64,000 nucleotides of DNA, taken from positions 8,618,001 to 8,682,000 of the forward strand of contig NC_046680.1 in the NCBI RefSeq assembly GCF_009870125.1. Direction: 5' to 3'. Shown in pieces: positions 25,520 through 38,292 of the stretch. The notes below the pieces were generated by a model. The model did not search any database. It saw only the letters and a list, made by a program, of their open reading frames with translations, and was not told where the DNA came from. The position numbers were made by a program, and so were the translations under genes. The number at the start of each line of letters is the position of its first letter. The stretch's first letter is position 1. This stretch comes from Drosophila pseudoobscura (taxonomy: Eukaryota > Arthropoda > Insecta > Diptera > Drosophilidae).

Positions 25520-28500
25520 ACACAATTTTATGTTTAAATCAAAGCCAAAAGGCAAACAGAAGATGTCCCCAGACTCCGCTAATTAACCAAAATACCCTAA
25601 AGGAAATTCCTCTGGCCATCACCTCCCGTTACCCTTTAGGAAAGCGGAATTTTCTTTTTCCGCAAAGGTGAGGAAAATTCTCTGATCTACGCTGCGGTCC
25701 GCGGGACTTTGTTCGATTAACCCCCTTTTATCACGCCCAATTCTCGGAGGAGTTTCTCGGGCCGCGACAGCTGTCACACAGCCTTACCCCTTTGACCCCC
25801 TCCTCCTCCACCGCCACCACCACTCCCCCTCCTCACCATGCCTCTTGTTTGTTGAGCGTCGGGCGTTGGGCTTTGAATTTGATTCAAATTGTTTCCAATT
25901 GGATTTACATGGACATCCACTAGCCGAAAGCCCCACCCCTCCCCCTGTGCTGTGGTGCGCTGCGACTTATGGGATTAGTGAGAGGAGAGGAGAGGGTGAG
26001 GGTGAGGGTAGGCCAGGGGCAGAGAAAGTGTCATCATTGCAATTACAATTGTGTGTCAATTAGTCGGAGGATTGACTCTTGAAAAACAAACGGGGGGGTT
26101 AGGGTGGACTGAGGTCCTGGCAAGGGTATTCCAACAAGTGGATGAGGCTGAGAGATCAAATCCCTAGTAAGAAACTAATGTAATGTGGATAATCCAAGCA
26201 AATTCGAGTGTAAGATGGATCTAAAAGTTCGTATAGAAGAATAGAGAAGGAAACCATATAGATCTTCCTCTTCCTCCTTGAATGCCTTACCCCCTTATTG
26301 GTTTAGCATCTGCTTGCATAGCCATTAGCCCTGCCCCTAGCCTGCATTTCCGATTTCCTCTCACTCTGTATCCCTCCAGCAGAAACCATGAATAATTTTA
26401 ATATGCAAACGGAACGGAGCATGTAAATGTCTCATTTGTCAGTCGTAAACAAAAAAGGAAGAGAACAAGAATAAGAAACCGAATGTAGGGATGCGAGTAC
26501 ACATTTCTCCATATGCAAGACATTCAGAGGACCTGGACAGAGGGCCATAAATAAGGCGGCGAGAGGGAAATTTGAGGCGCGAACATTTTAATTAGTGTGC
26601 CTCCATGGGCATGGTATGGTATGTATTTCGAGTGCACACTCGTCCTGGGGCCTGGCAGGACACTTATGCAAATTAGTCGGGAGTCGCCGCCCTAATGAGA
26701 GGGGAGGAGAGTCGACTCCGGGAACACACCGTGAAGATAAATCATATTTAGTTTCAGTTCTTTCACTGGATTTCCACGAGTCATCATCGTCATTGATTCG
26801 GGGGAATGCAATCCGTACTGTCTCGGGTCTCAGGTCTCTGCGGACTGCGACAGATGCCACAGATCCATCCACAGAGATCTCTGACAGTTGCATTGTCTGC
26901 TGCCAAAGACCACCAAAGTTTTCAGTTCCTGAGAACTCTGCCCCTGCCCCGACCAATCCATCGATGCTTGAGCCGAGTGGCGCTGCACTTGCCACAATTT
27001 AAGCACAGATTGAACTCGAGTCGCGGCAGGACAAGCGAGCAAGTGCTCGAGTGTTTGCCACTTGAGTGAAAAGCGGCTAGAGGCAGTCGGGGCCTGGAGT
27101 GGCACGTGGCAGCGACGGAAAAAAGCCAAGTAAATTTAATTAAATTATCTCAAACACGTGTTTGACCAACTGCAACGATTTTGCGAAAACAATCGAAAAC
27201 CAGTTTAAATATTTACCCAGCCCAGGCCTTTGCCTAAACGTTCTCGTGAGGGTAACTCCCACAAAAGATGGCCGTCCACCGGCGACCGTCGTCGAAGGGT
27301 TTCGTTTACATAAGAAAAAAAAACAAGAAATTAGTACAGGATATCGAATAAAAAATACCCTAGTTCTTGGATAACTTTATTACAGGAATTTCATTTACGA
27401 TTACGAAAATCGTTTCAAAATCGAGGAAAAAATGCATAGAAATTTATGCTGTTCTGAGACTGGTTTGGGTTGTTAAAACGATCTATTGATAATGATTTTG
27501 GATAGATTAGAAGTCAGTTTAGGGACTGCTTAGAATAACCACAACATTCGAGAGATTTCTAATTCAAATCAGGAATACTTGTACTTCGGAATTGGAAGGT
27601 GGAATAGACTAAACATATTTCAAAGGAGTAGCTCTTCCAGATTCGTAGATCTTGAGCTAGAACCTCTAGAGAAAAATTCCATAACAAACAGAAATATTAA
27701 ATTAATTAAAATTAATTATTAAGCACAAATAGTAAATTAAATATCGGGCCTTTAAATAAAAACTTATTGAAATTAAATAGATCTCACTTTGATACAAATA
27801 TTAATGTATTGAAAAGTCTTTTTTAATGTAAATATAAAACCCTTAAAAATAAATATATTATATTAAATTTGTGAGAACTATATTTATATTTTTTACATAT
27901 TAAATATAATTAAATAAAATATTTACATTTTCATATGTCCTGTTACAATTTCCATTCTCGGAGCAAATATTAAGTGTTGAAATAATTATAAAGACCACAA
28001 TTTCAGGGCGTACCAACTTTCATATCCTATCGTACAATCTATGCAATCGGTAAGGTATTTTTTTTCCATCCATCAACATGTAGAAATTCATCATAAACAT
28101 TCCATAAACTCTAGAAATACCGTGTACGACAGAAGTGAGGGTAAAACGTAGAACCCTTCTTCAGATTTATTATTTCAGCACACACACACAACACGAAGGA
28201 TGTGGCAGGGGCAGCAGGGACTTCTTACCACAGCCCCCCGCCACATACAAAGGTGTTCGAAACATTTTCGCACATCTCCCAAGGCCCCCTCCTGGCGCGG
28301 AGCAGCGTAGAGTGGGGAGGGAAACCCGTTTGTCTTGGCCAAAACCGAAATACAGCAAATATTTATACAAAATCATAAATATTTACAAGTCTCGCGCAGC
28401 GATCTCCTCCATCGATAAGCGTTTTTGTGACTGGTGAAAACAACCTGGCCATAAACACGAAATTGTTTCCCATTCCCCCCACCCCCCGGTCTGGCCAAAT

Positions 28501-30347
28501 AAGTGGCAATGAAATGAAATCCATCGAACGCATCACAAACCGCATCGAGATTGGGACCCAAGGCCCACGGCAGTTCATTAACTGGGACTCGAGTCTGGGT
28601 CCGGGCCGGCCCGAAATGGTGGCACAAAAGATTGATTTGTGGCCAAGAAAAGTTAGCCAAAAAATAAACGTACATTTTCCATGATTTTCCCAGCAGCTCC
28701 TCAATTCCATTTCCCTGACATTTTCCAGTTGAAAATAATTTACGAGGTGGGGCTTGGAAGCGGAATGGATTCTTGCATCTCATTTGGGCGTTTTAGTGCA
28801 GCTCCTTCTGGGTCCTGTCCCCCTGGGGGGCTGCTCCGCCCATGTCCCACCTGGAGAAGCGTGTCAGCGTTGGGGATCGATCCTCTGGAGAACCACAAAA
28901 ACGCAAACGAACGATGGCGTGGCATCACCGCCATGCAATGTCCCACGGCAAAGAAGGGCTGAGTGTGGGGGGTGGCGACACATTTACTAGATTAATTAGC
29001 TCATTTACTGCTGACAATGTCCGTGTTAATTCCCCACGAATTAAATGATAACATCGCACGAGAAACGACCCGAAGAACGAACGTGTCGATGAAATGGATT
29101 GGCTAATGCTTGTTGACGCTAATGCCGGTCGGTAATCATGGGAGTTGGGGCCAGAGGGGGGGGCAGGATCACTAGCCATAGGTGTGCACATGTGTACGTG
29201 TGCTGGAGGGGGGGACAGGGCTGGTAGGGGCTGCTGGTGTGCATCCGATTTGCATAATTTCAAGGACCACTTCGTTAAAGGACGCACCCCTGACGCCCAG
29301 CTTGTTGAAACCGCCTCACACCTCCTCCCAGTGAACAACCCCTCTCATCCGGACATTTACACTGCGGGAAAAGAGGGGAAAATGTTTTAAAATCGTCCAT
29401 TACCTAGAGCCACTTCCGGGTGGGTCTCTTCTCCCAGTGCTGCTCCGTCTGTTGCCGCTGTGTTTCCCTGTTTTTCAAACTATCCAAACAGCCAGGCAAA
29501 AATATAATTTGACTTCATTATGCGAACAGTTGTTGCCCTTTAGTTTTGGTAATTTATTTCAATTTTTCCTGTCTTCTGGCAGAAGAGTGGAGGAAGAGTC
29601 TCTATCCGGCAAAAGGGGTTAATGGCTCCTGCAGTCCATTCCTCCTCCAGCCACAGCCCCAGCTCCAGCTCCAGCTCCTGTCTGTTTGTGTGCCTCAAAT
29701 GCTGCTATTGTTGCAATTGTAATTTGTTTTTATTGTCGCTGCTTCGGGGCGAGGTAGAGTACGACTTGGGTGTGGCCAATGGAAAGATTCATTTCCAGCA
29801 AATCAAAAAAAACGAAAGAAAGATCCTTGGGCAGGGCGCTCATAATTAATTTTTGTGATATTTCCAAGACTCATCCAGAGACAGGGATAGAGGGAGGCTT
29901 AGCTCCCCGGAGAGGCAACCTTTTGGGCCATTTAGACCCAGTGTTGGCCAGCAAACAAGCCAACAAACAGACAACACGGACAATGCATAACGGTACGAGT
30001 ACGAGCTGTGTCCTTTTCCCAGACTGGGCGTGGCTGCATTCCTTTCTTTCGGCCAAACCAAAACAAGGATATTGACACTTTTCATCTCAGACACAGACTT
30101 GGCCTCGACTTTATCTCAGGGCGAGGCAGGAAGAGATGGAATGGAGTCCTTCCCCGACTCCGAATCAGAGTCAGAGTCAGTTTCAGTTTCAAAGTTCCTC
30201 CGCTCAAGGACTAAAGGACATAACCATGCATATAAATTTGATTATTATTAAGGCGGGCACATTAGTAAGCATTTCTAATGACGGGCCGAAGGATCACTGA
30301 AAAGGGTCAGTGCCGCCCCCGCCCCTGCTTCCACATGTGTGTGTGGT

Positions 30348-30389
30348 GCATGTGGCATGTGGCATGTGGCATGTGGCATGTGGCATGTG
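30348..30389. repeat. Six perfect GCATGTG heptamers (tandem E-boxes)
   Basis: Six exact head-to-tail copies of GCATGTG. Each contains CATGTG, the reverse complement of CACATG, an E-box type bound by Twist-class bHLH proteins. It lies 7.8 kb upstream of the candidate kn start and 4.5 kb upstream of the secreted-protein gene. Confidence 0.92.
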
Positions 30390-32764
30390 GCCTCGGTTTC
30401 AAGTTAATTTATAAATATGTACGTACTCAGGTTTATGGTTTTAAGTATTTAAATATTTTATTTAGCACACTTCTTGGCCTCAGACTGCGGCTACGGGTTT
30501 TTGGCCGCCTCCTCTGGTCCTCTCTGTCTCCGTCTCCGTCTCCGTCCCTGTCTCTCACTCTCACTCTTTCGCCTTCTCCTGCCTCACGTGTGCGGGTTTT
30601 ATTCATAATTTATGCGTCCACAGGGCGACACTCATTCGGATCTGCACAGGAGTGTGTGTGAGGGCACTCATTAACTGGAGGGCTTTAATTTAAAGCGTAA
30701 GGAAAGACCTTCATTGCCCAGAAACACACTTAAAATTTAGTTAAATTTATAAATTTTTAATATACGATTATAATCCCTAATTTCTAGACCATCTTTCCTG
30801 GACTATGTGTCTCAGAAATTCTTTACAAAATCCTAGTTCTGTCATGGAAGGACTTTGGAAGTTTCGAGCCATTTGAACGGCATTTCCCTGCTTTTTTCCA
30901 TGGTATAAATAAATATATTATATGATATATATACTCGTATATTCCTTCGAGTATTCCCAACCAAAAACCGCATTTTTCCATTTCCCATTTCCGATTGATT
31001 TGTTCTAGAATCTAGAGGCATGATTGTTATATCTTCCACTAATTAATAAACAAAAATTGCCAAAAAGCCAATTGAACTAAGTGAAATGCACTAGCCCCCT
31101 GTCCCCTGCCCCCTGCCCCCCCGTCTCATAACTCCCCGTCCGCTGGTAAAACATTAATGTTCTGCCACCGAATCGACCTGATAAATGAAGCCATGGATGG
31201 CCATTGTTCCGATACTTAACCGTAGCCGTATCCGTACTCGTACTCGGCTTAGCGATTTCAATTATCGGCCATGTAGAGCGGGGCGTGGCAGGCAATGGGC
31301 GGGGAACGGGCGACCGCCGATTAGCACGTGCCGCTCGTTCCGAGGCAGAGGTCGAGGCGAAGGTCGAAAGCGGAGGCTGGGCCTGGAAACCGAACTGTCG
31401 ATGGCCACGTGACCCAAAGCGATACCGGAGCGCCGTATCTCGTATCCGAAGATAAACATAATTATGCAATGCAGCAAGGGGTGGGGAGGGGGCTTTAGCC
31501 AATCTGATAACACGCAACGAGATTTGTCATCATCAAACAAAGTGGGCGTGAAAATTGCGGATGAAGCCGCCCCAGGAAGGAAGGCAGGATGCTTCGGGAT
31601 GTACGGACGCTGGGATACACGATGTAGGGCTTCCGGAGCGGATGCAATCATGTCTTCGGTGGCGTGTGCGCGAAATATCCATTGTTTGCCTTTCCCAGGA
31701 CCTGCACCAGTGCCAGGACCCCCGGCCAGAAATACACGCGAATAATTGCCAGCGCAAGAGCAGGACAATAAAGATGCTCGTGGGCTAAGGACAGTATGGC
31801 ATTGATATAGCTGTGGCATATGCCACATCTTCTATCAGAGTGTGGGGGGGGGGCAGGACAGGGATAACTATTTTCGATTCTCGATTCTGGCCGCGTCTCT
31901 GGGCCTCAACACATTCCACTTTGTCTCTGACTTTGACTTTGCCTCTGTCTCAGCTTCTGGTTTTGTATCCTTGTATCCTTTGTCTCTGACCAGCACGTAG
32001 CAGCAGGCATACCCTTCCTGAGGGGTACATTAGATGCACTGAAGAAGGTATTTACCTTGTAACTGAACCTCCATCTTCCGCAACTCGGACCCAGTGCCAT
32101 TTATGGCAATCTTCTTGTAGGGCATCCAAGTCTTTGGACTCCCGAAACTATACTTTCCCTGCTGGTTGCCTAGCAGTACTTTTGGCATTAAAGTTTCATT
32201 TGTCTGCTGGCCACTTGGCATGCGAGTCGGGCACTCGCCGAGGCCCGTCCGACGCCAGGATACTAATCATAGACTAGCGCCATGCATCATCATCACCATC
32301 CTCCAGCCCCTACATCCTGGAGGATGTATCCTTCAACCTCTGGCCAGCGCGCACATCCTCATCAAGCTGATTGCGAAAAATCACTGGAGAAATCAGGCAG
32401 AGTTCGTGATGCCACACGAATGGCTGCCATGATGACATTTCTATGGTTAAGTGGATCCTGGAATGGTTTCCATTCCCGACCTCTGACTGGCACTCACAAA
32501 AGCACATTTTTCGGCACTTTTTGGCACCATTTTTGTCTTTTTTTTGTGTGCGTGTGAAAAACATTGAAAATCAATTTTGTAATCAAAAGGTTTGTCTCCG
32601 TTGAGGGAGGTTGAAGGGAAGTCAACCCCCTCCCCCAGACACAAAAAAAAAGTGTCACATTATATACTTGATTATGTATTCGAAATATCTGTACAAAATT
32701 TGATTTGGATTTGGCTGCGTATTCTTTTCGTTCAGCTGTTTCAATTATTCATATTTTTCACAGT

Positions 32765-32774
32765 TCCCCGGGGA
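32765..32774. promoter_or_regulatory. Perfect EBF/Collier-type palindrome
   Basis: TCCCCGGGGA fits the EBF consensus TCCCNNGGGA on both strands, about 10 kb upstream of kn. Fly Collier and vertebrate EBF share this specificity, and kn autoregulation is known in muscle. About one such match is expected by chance in a window this size. Confidence 0.35.
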
Positions 32775-33280
32775 TTGAGGCATTAATGGAAAAAGCCAAG
32801 AATAATCCAAATCCAAATGAACCACATGACCTCGATGGAGAATTTCCCCATCCTCTCTCTCTCCCCGGCTTTCTGATTGGCGGAGAACTACTCTCAGATC
32901 TAAAGTCTGACGAACAGCGGAATTATCGAGAAATAGTTGCACATAAATCAGACGAAAACTAAAGACTATTTTTATACTTTATCCAGGAACTTCGGGCCTT
33001 GTCCTGTCTTGGCCAATGGGGGCGTACTTTTGTCCCTGGTCGGCTGTCAAACATAATCACCTTGCCCACATCCTTGTCTCTCTGTCCTGTCGTGTCTTGT
33101 CCTGTTCTGGGCTGCCCCACGAATCTATTCTCAAAGGAAATTTAAGGTTTTTTTTTTGTCTGTGTGTGAATGAAATATTTTATTTTTGTTGCCAGTTTTT
33201 TAACACATTTTGTAATTTCAACACGTTGCCACGTACCGCAAAAGTTTATTCCGCAACGAGTGTTGTGTCCAAAACACGGA

Positions 33281-33355
33281 CCCGGCCACGGCCACGGACT
33301 CCGTCCCCAACTCCGATTCCGATTCCGTTGATTCCGGACTCGGACTCGGACTCAA
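33281..33355. repeat. Degenerate GATTCC/GGACTC hexamer repeat
   Basis: Runs of CCGATT, GGACTC and GGCCAC hexamers on the plus strand, of the cryptic-simplicity type common in this window. Confidence 0.75.
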
Positions 33356-34803
33356 GTTCGGAGACAAATGATTAATGGTTCTCGGGGCTGGACGCTGCCA
33401 AATAATAAATCGTACCCAATCGACTGGGGAATATTTTTCCCGAGTAGGCGGCCAGAAATTTCGCTCTGTCACCATTTGCGGAAAAGGTTTTTTTGCCTTT
33501 CCTCCCCACTTTTTTGTTTCTTATTCAATTTTTGTTCTTTTTGCCTGCCACAAAAACGCAACAAAAACGTGTGCGAAATTCAAAAATATTTATGTACTTT
33601 TGAGCGGTCAAAGCGAAACAAATGGCAGCAAATTTTTGGGATTTGTATGAGATTAATGTAAATCCATTAAATTGAATTTTCTGGATGGTTCTTTTTTTTA
33701 CCAGATGTATGCCGTTCGATAGACGTTTGGTAAACCCTATTAATGGAAGCGACGGGATAGCCGATGAATGCCTCTAAAAGTTTCGGAAGATTTAGTAGAT
33801 TCTCGAACCGATTTGTCAAAGATTTAACACTTAATAACCATTAAAATCGCAATTGAAATCGTGTCAGTTCTCAACAGGTTATTCGGCTAATTGCTTGAAG
33901 GATTTCCTGGAATATATATCTGTAAGCAAGCCGTTTTGTTTTGATTTTATTTTGCGAAAAAGAAAACAAAAATATCATTGGAAAACCAGTTTTGAAACTC
34001 TAACGGAACGTGTTTGTCCGAGCCAAAGATCTATTTAAAATTCATCTAATATTATAATTAGAAGACGCATGCCAGTCATTAAACCAATTCGGAAAGTAAT
34101 ATGTTAATAAAGCCCCTACATGATAGTTTTCTGCATTCCCCGATTATTTCGAGTGTATCCAATGTTTGCTGAATAGTACTCTGTCCCCACTTATATATGG
34201 AGCTTGCGGCGTCGTCTCTTTAATCAGGTTATTGCCCCAAAGCCAGAAGCACAAGCAGAAGTGTTGGCCAAACCACGGACCCGCGAATCGGGTCAGTGGC
34301 AAGATCGAGCGGAAAGACAGTTGAGTGAAGGGGGGGAAAGTGGGGTGGCCACGAACAACAGCCGGCCGTTCATAGGGAGCCAAATAACGCGAAATACAAA
34401 TAATACGAAAACAAACAGAACAGAAAACATTTCCAGTTTCTGGTTTCCACAATTCGCGGGCTTTGCAGGCTTTTTCGTGTCTTATAATCATTAAGTTTAG
34501 GGGAATTTATTTTGGAACCCAGATGAGAGCGAGAGAGAGCTAAAGCTTATGAATCATTCGATCTAACTTTATTTTTATGACTTTCAGACGCGACTTAAGA
34601 GATCTCTTAAGTTTTATCCGTAATTACGTTTGCGTTCTTTATTTTTCATTGTTAATTCAATGTTTTTTTTGTTTTCTTGGTTTCTGCTGTATTTTCTTGG
34701 CTCTTCTGGTTGTTTGACAGCTTCTGCCAGCCTCTCCTCCTTCTCTACCTTTGCTGATGATGATTATGATGATTCGCACTACGTCAGCGCTAAAAAATTT
34801 CCA

Positions 34804-34839
34804 TATAAAAGCGCTGCGAAGTGGGCCCGCGGTTTAGTC
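34804..34839 (+). promoter_or_regulatory. TATA box and initiator of the 34.98-kb gene
   Basis: TATAAAAG at 34804-34811 is followed by TTAGTC with A at 34836, 32 bases after the first T of the TATA box, the expected Drosophila spacing. It predicts a first exon from 34836 to 34888, a donor GTGAGT at 34889, an acceptor TTACAG ending at 34975, and translation from 34983. Confidence 0.75.
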
Positions 34840-34982
34840 GATTTGGAACTTTTTACGCGTTCGCTGCCTAAGTCTTTTGTTCGTTTCTGTGAGTGTGGCT
34901 TTCCCATAGATAGATACATATACATAATATATCTGTAGTACCTGCTTTGCTAATTGTGCGTGTGTTTGGTTACAGATCCACC

Positions 34983-36030
34983 ATGAAATACGCCTTGATT
35001 GCTCTCGCCCTCTGTGTGGCCTCAGCGGCAGCTGCCTCTTCCGGTGAGTGCAAGTCCCCCTGTCCCCCTCTCTAACTCTGACGGTGCAATTACATCATCG
35101 GAGCGACTACGGATAGTCAAGGCTGTTGTTAAACGATTATCATGTATATTATCATTTAATTTAATTAGCAAGTCTTTGGGGGTAAACCGGGTATGTTAAT
35201 CCGTTAGCCCGAAAACCCATCGAAAATCCATTAAAAATATCAATTTTAAAACTTGTTCTGTGAAATTCGGTTTTTGCGACAATGTTTGTCGAAACTTTCC
35301 GCATAGTAATTCCGGAATTATGAATAGTCAAGCAGAATTAGAGATTTCAAACAAGTTTTGGATCATAGTTTCGGATACAACTTTCACAAAGCAAAAAAAA
35401 CCCTTTGGGATCCCCCTTTAATATCTGGAGTAGCTATAATAATCTCCCGATCTTCTCCCACAGCTGGACAGTTCGTGCCCCGCGCCTTCTTCACCCTGGA
35501 CTCCCAGGGCCGCCAGTCGGACGTGCATCCCGTCAGTGCCCGTCTGCTGAGGCGTCTGCGTCGCGACGTCTTCAGCTCTTCGTCCTCGTCTTCGTCGTCC
35601 TCCTCCTCGTCCGGCAACGGCGGCAGCATCACCTTCGCCTCCCACTCCATTCATAATCCCGATGGTTCCGGACACATCGGCACTTCCTACACCCAGCAGG
35701 CGGCTCCAGCTTCCCTGTAGGTCCCACCCCCCCACTACTTGGAGTATCGATTCTATTGAGATTTTGTTCCTTTCCAGGGGCGTGAACCTTGAGAGCCGTT
35801 TCGGCGAGGATTCGTCTACTGGTGCCTACAATCCCTCGTATGCCGGATATGGCAGCACCATCGGCTCCCAGCAGTCGTACGGCAGCATCGTGCCCGCAAC
35901 CCAGATCCAGCAGACCATCAGCACCTTCGACGCCTCTGGCAACCAGAAGGTGACTACCCTCCAGGGAGCCACCGACCAAACTGGCGTCCTCAATGTGAAG
36001 AAGACGGAGATCCAGTATCCCGCCAACTAA
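34983..36030 (+). CDS. Secreted serine-rich protein, 188 aa, three coding exons
   Basis: Coding exons are 34983-35043, 35464-35716 and 35778-36030 (phases 1 and 2; donors GTGAGT and GTAGGT, acceptors CCCACAG and TTTCCAG). The intervening TAG at 35718-35720 falls inside intron 2. The start MKYALIALALCVASA is a clear signal peptide (about residues 1-18). A basic site RRLRR at 50-54 resembles a furin/dibasic processing site. It is followed at once by 13 serines (58-70) encoded by mixed codons, then GNGGSITFASHSIHNPDG. The C-terminal half is Gln/Ser/Thr/Gly-rich (NPSYAGYGSTIGSQQSYG) and ends KKTEIQYPAN. No transmembrane segment or cysteine framework is seen in the mature part. The context CCACCATGA is a good start. 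It is probably extracellular or matrix-associated. I do not recognise a named family. Its position suggests a possible match to CG10200 beside kn, a memory-based guess. Confidence 0.85.
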
Positions 36031-36112
36031 GGGGAGTCCTGAATATATATATATATATTCGAGTGTTAACTGAAGAGAGAGGAAAACCGAGGTACTCTGC
36101 GGAGTAAAGATG

Positions 36113-36139
36113 AATAAAGTAAAGTAATAATAAAATAAA
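36113..36139 (+). terminator. Polyadenylation signals of the 34.98-kb gene
   Basis: AATAAA occurs at 36113-36118, 36129-36134 and 36134-36139, about 85-110 bases after the stop codon, the expected place for a short fly 3' UTR. Confidence 0.7.
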
Positions 36140-38262
36140 TCATTCATTTGTCGAATATTTGTAGTCGTCTTGGACCGAATTTAGGCTTAAAGTAGTTGTT
36201 ACCGATCTTAGGAGTCGAAAGAATATGCATCGAATATCGTTATACGTCTCGGTATTACAAATTATTATAAAGTTGAATGATTGAATCTACAATTATGGAG
36301 CCAAAAAACCAAATGCTCACAAAAGAGATCGCAGGCCGGACAAAACGCCTTTCTTTGGATCCGGAAATGGTATATATATATATACTTGTGTTGTTCAATT
36401 TGTGGCAGTGAAAGTATCGTTTGTGATAGCCCGCAAACGGGACTTTAACTAGACTCTTGCGATATCTTTTGTCGAGACTTTTGCGATATCTTTGGGAGAC
36501 TTTTGCGAGACTGTTTTGAAAGCGCAAAAGGCACGCTTGTTGTTTTTCGCTGGGGTTTTCAGTCTCCCCATCTCTCTCTCCCTTTTTTCCCTTTTTGGGT
36601 GTGTGTGTTGGGGGTCAATTAATTGATTCCAAGTGGATGCCCTGCCACGCCCTCAGCCAGTGTCAAAAGCTTATTCATTGCGGTGGCTGCATGTGCTCTC
36701 TTTTTACTCGCTTTGCACACTTTAGATGATTGCATCCCACATGCATGCCACACATGCCACAGACTGCACAACGTGCGTTCCATCCAACATCCTGCCGATC
36801 CTTCTTCTGCCCTTTCATGCTTAATCTCGCAGCAAAAACAACAAGAGGCGACGGGGGGAATGGGGCAGAGGCAAAAGCGCAGCCTGCTGCTCCGCTGAGC
36901 ACAAACAATTGCCTGTGGGCGGTGCCGGGGCTGCCTGAGTGGGGGCGTGTTAGGCAGTGTTGGTAAAGGCTTTTAGCGTATTAGTTCAACGAAGCGGAAT
37001 TTCATGCCTGCTGAATGCTGCACTGCTTCCACAGGCAACGCTTTTAGCGATGATTAAAAACTATTCAATTACAACAACAACAACAACTACAACAAACTCC
37101 TGTAGATGACAAAAACTATAAATTGGAAGACATCTTTAATCAAAAGGGATATGCCGCACAAGATGGATTAAGCGAGGAGCAGGGAGGAGAGGGGAGGGGA
37201 TGGGGAGTGTGAGTCCGGACAAGATATGAATATGGGATTTGCTTGGGGAATTGCTCAAATCTCAACAGGTGCACGCACTTTCCAGCAACACACACGCCCC
37301 CACACGACCCGCCTTCGCTGTCAACGGCCTTTGCCGCATGCAAATGCTGAAAAGTTTTGTGGCAACACACAACAGAGCGAGAGAGAGAGAGGAAGAGAGA
37401 GTGGTAGACCGAGTAAGACAGCGAGTGGCAGGCAGCTTCTGAAAAGTTCTTAATTATTATAATTAATTACTTTGATCTCTGACTGCGGCCTTCTATGCTC
37501 GCTGCTATTAATTTACTTGATTATGTTGAGGTTTTTCGAAGCAACTCCTGCATCCTGGATGCTCCCCACCCGCCCGGACTCTGATTAAAATGTATCTCAC
37601 ATAATTGAGAAAGTGTAATGAATTTACTCGCGGCACCCGGCAGCAGGAGCAACTTTTCCTGACTGTGATAGATTTTCATTAAAGTGGCACTCGTTCGCAT
37701 GTGGCAAAAGGATGCGCTGTGGCTGTCAGGGAAAGAGGATATTTACAACGAAGGCTCCTTTTAGCTATAAACATGAGTTGCTTTTTAAGCAAAAACATTT
37801 TACACATGTGCTGCCAACATTCCATTTTGATTATACTTTGTTGATGGCTTTTATGCAAGTTTATTTATTCGAAGTTCATGGTCTTTATTTTCAATTCGAT
37901 GAATCAATCATAGATCTTTCCTAATCACATATGCCATGTCTTTAAATATGAAGATTTAATCATTGCCCACTTAAAGCTCTTGCTCTCGCTGTTGATCAAC
38001 TTTGAATAAACTTTCGTCAAGCTTTCAGCAATTCTAAGTCGAAGCTTTCTGTTTTGCCTATAGTAGCTTTCGCTAGCCTCAATGAGGCGGGGCTTTTCAG
38101 TGAGAGCAACTTAATGAAAGCTCCATTCAACAAAGGGAGTGGGAGAGACCAGAACATGCCTCCAGTTCGCGTGATCTGAATAATCGATGAAACGGTACTG
38201 CCAACAAGAAAAAAAAGAACACAGCAAAAAGCAGGCCACTTCTGCTTCCCCCCTTTGATCAG

Positions 38263-38292
38263 CAGAGAGAGAGAGAGAGAGAGATAGAGAGA
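38263..38292. repeat. (GA)n microsatellite
   Basis: GA run with one T interruption, between the secreted-protein gene and Pgm2. Confidence 0.9.

Larger units (their letters stand above)
22705..34803. other. Intergenic regulatory interval between kn and the 34.98-kb gene
   Basis: Twelve kb without a supportable exon lie between divergent genes. Near kn it has CAG repeats 22920-22972 and GAGAG-rich sequence 23261-23309. Positions 23540-24020 are of non-repetitive complexity and unlike anything I recognise. AT-rich islands lie at 24180-24480 and 27640-27960. Further out are CGGAG repeats 25496-25519, six GCATGTG heptamers 30348-30389 and a perfect EBF palindrome 32765-32774. In flies much of kn regulation is upstream, so enhancer content is the natural inference. 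Confidence 0.7.

Noticed and set aside
26588..27002. Overlapping 135-codon open frames on both strands
   Set aside because: Frames open on both strands of a GC-rich patch. There is no domain and neither has codon bias or splice signals.
32765..32774. Treating the EBF palindromes as a statistically enriched cluster
   Set aside because: CCCNNGGG is expected about 16 times per 64 kb in random sequence, so the few seen are not an enrichment. Only individual conservation could matter.
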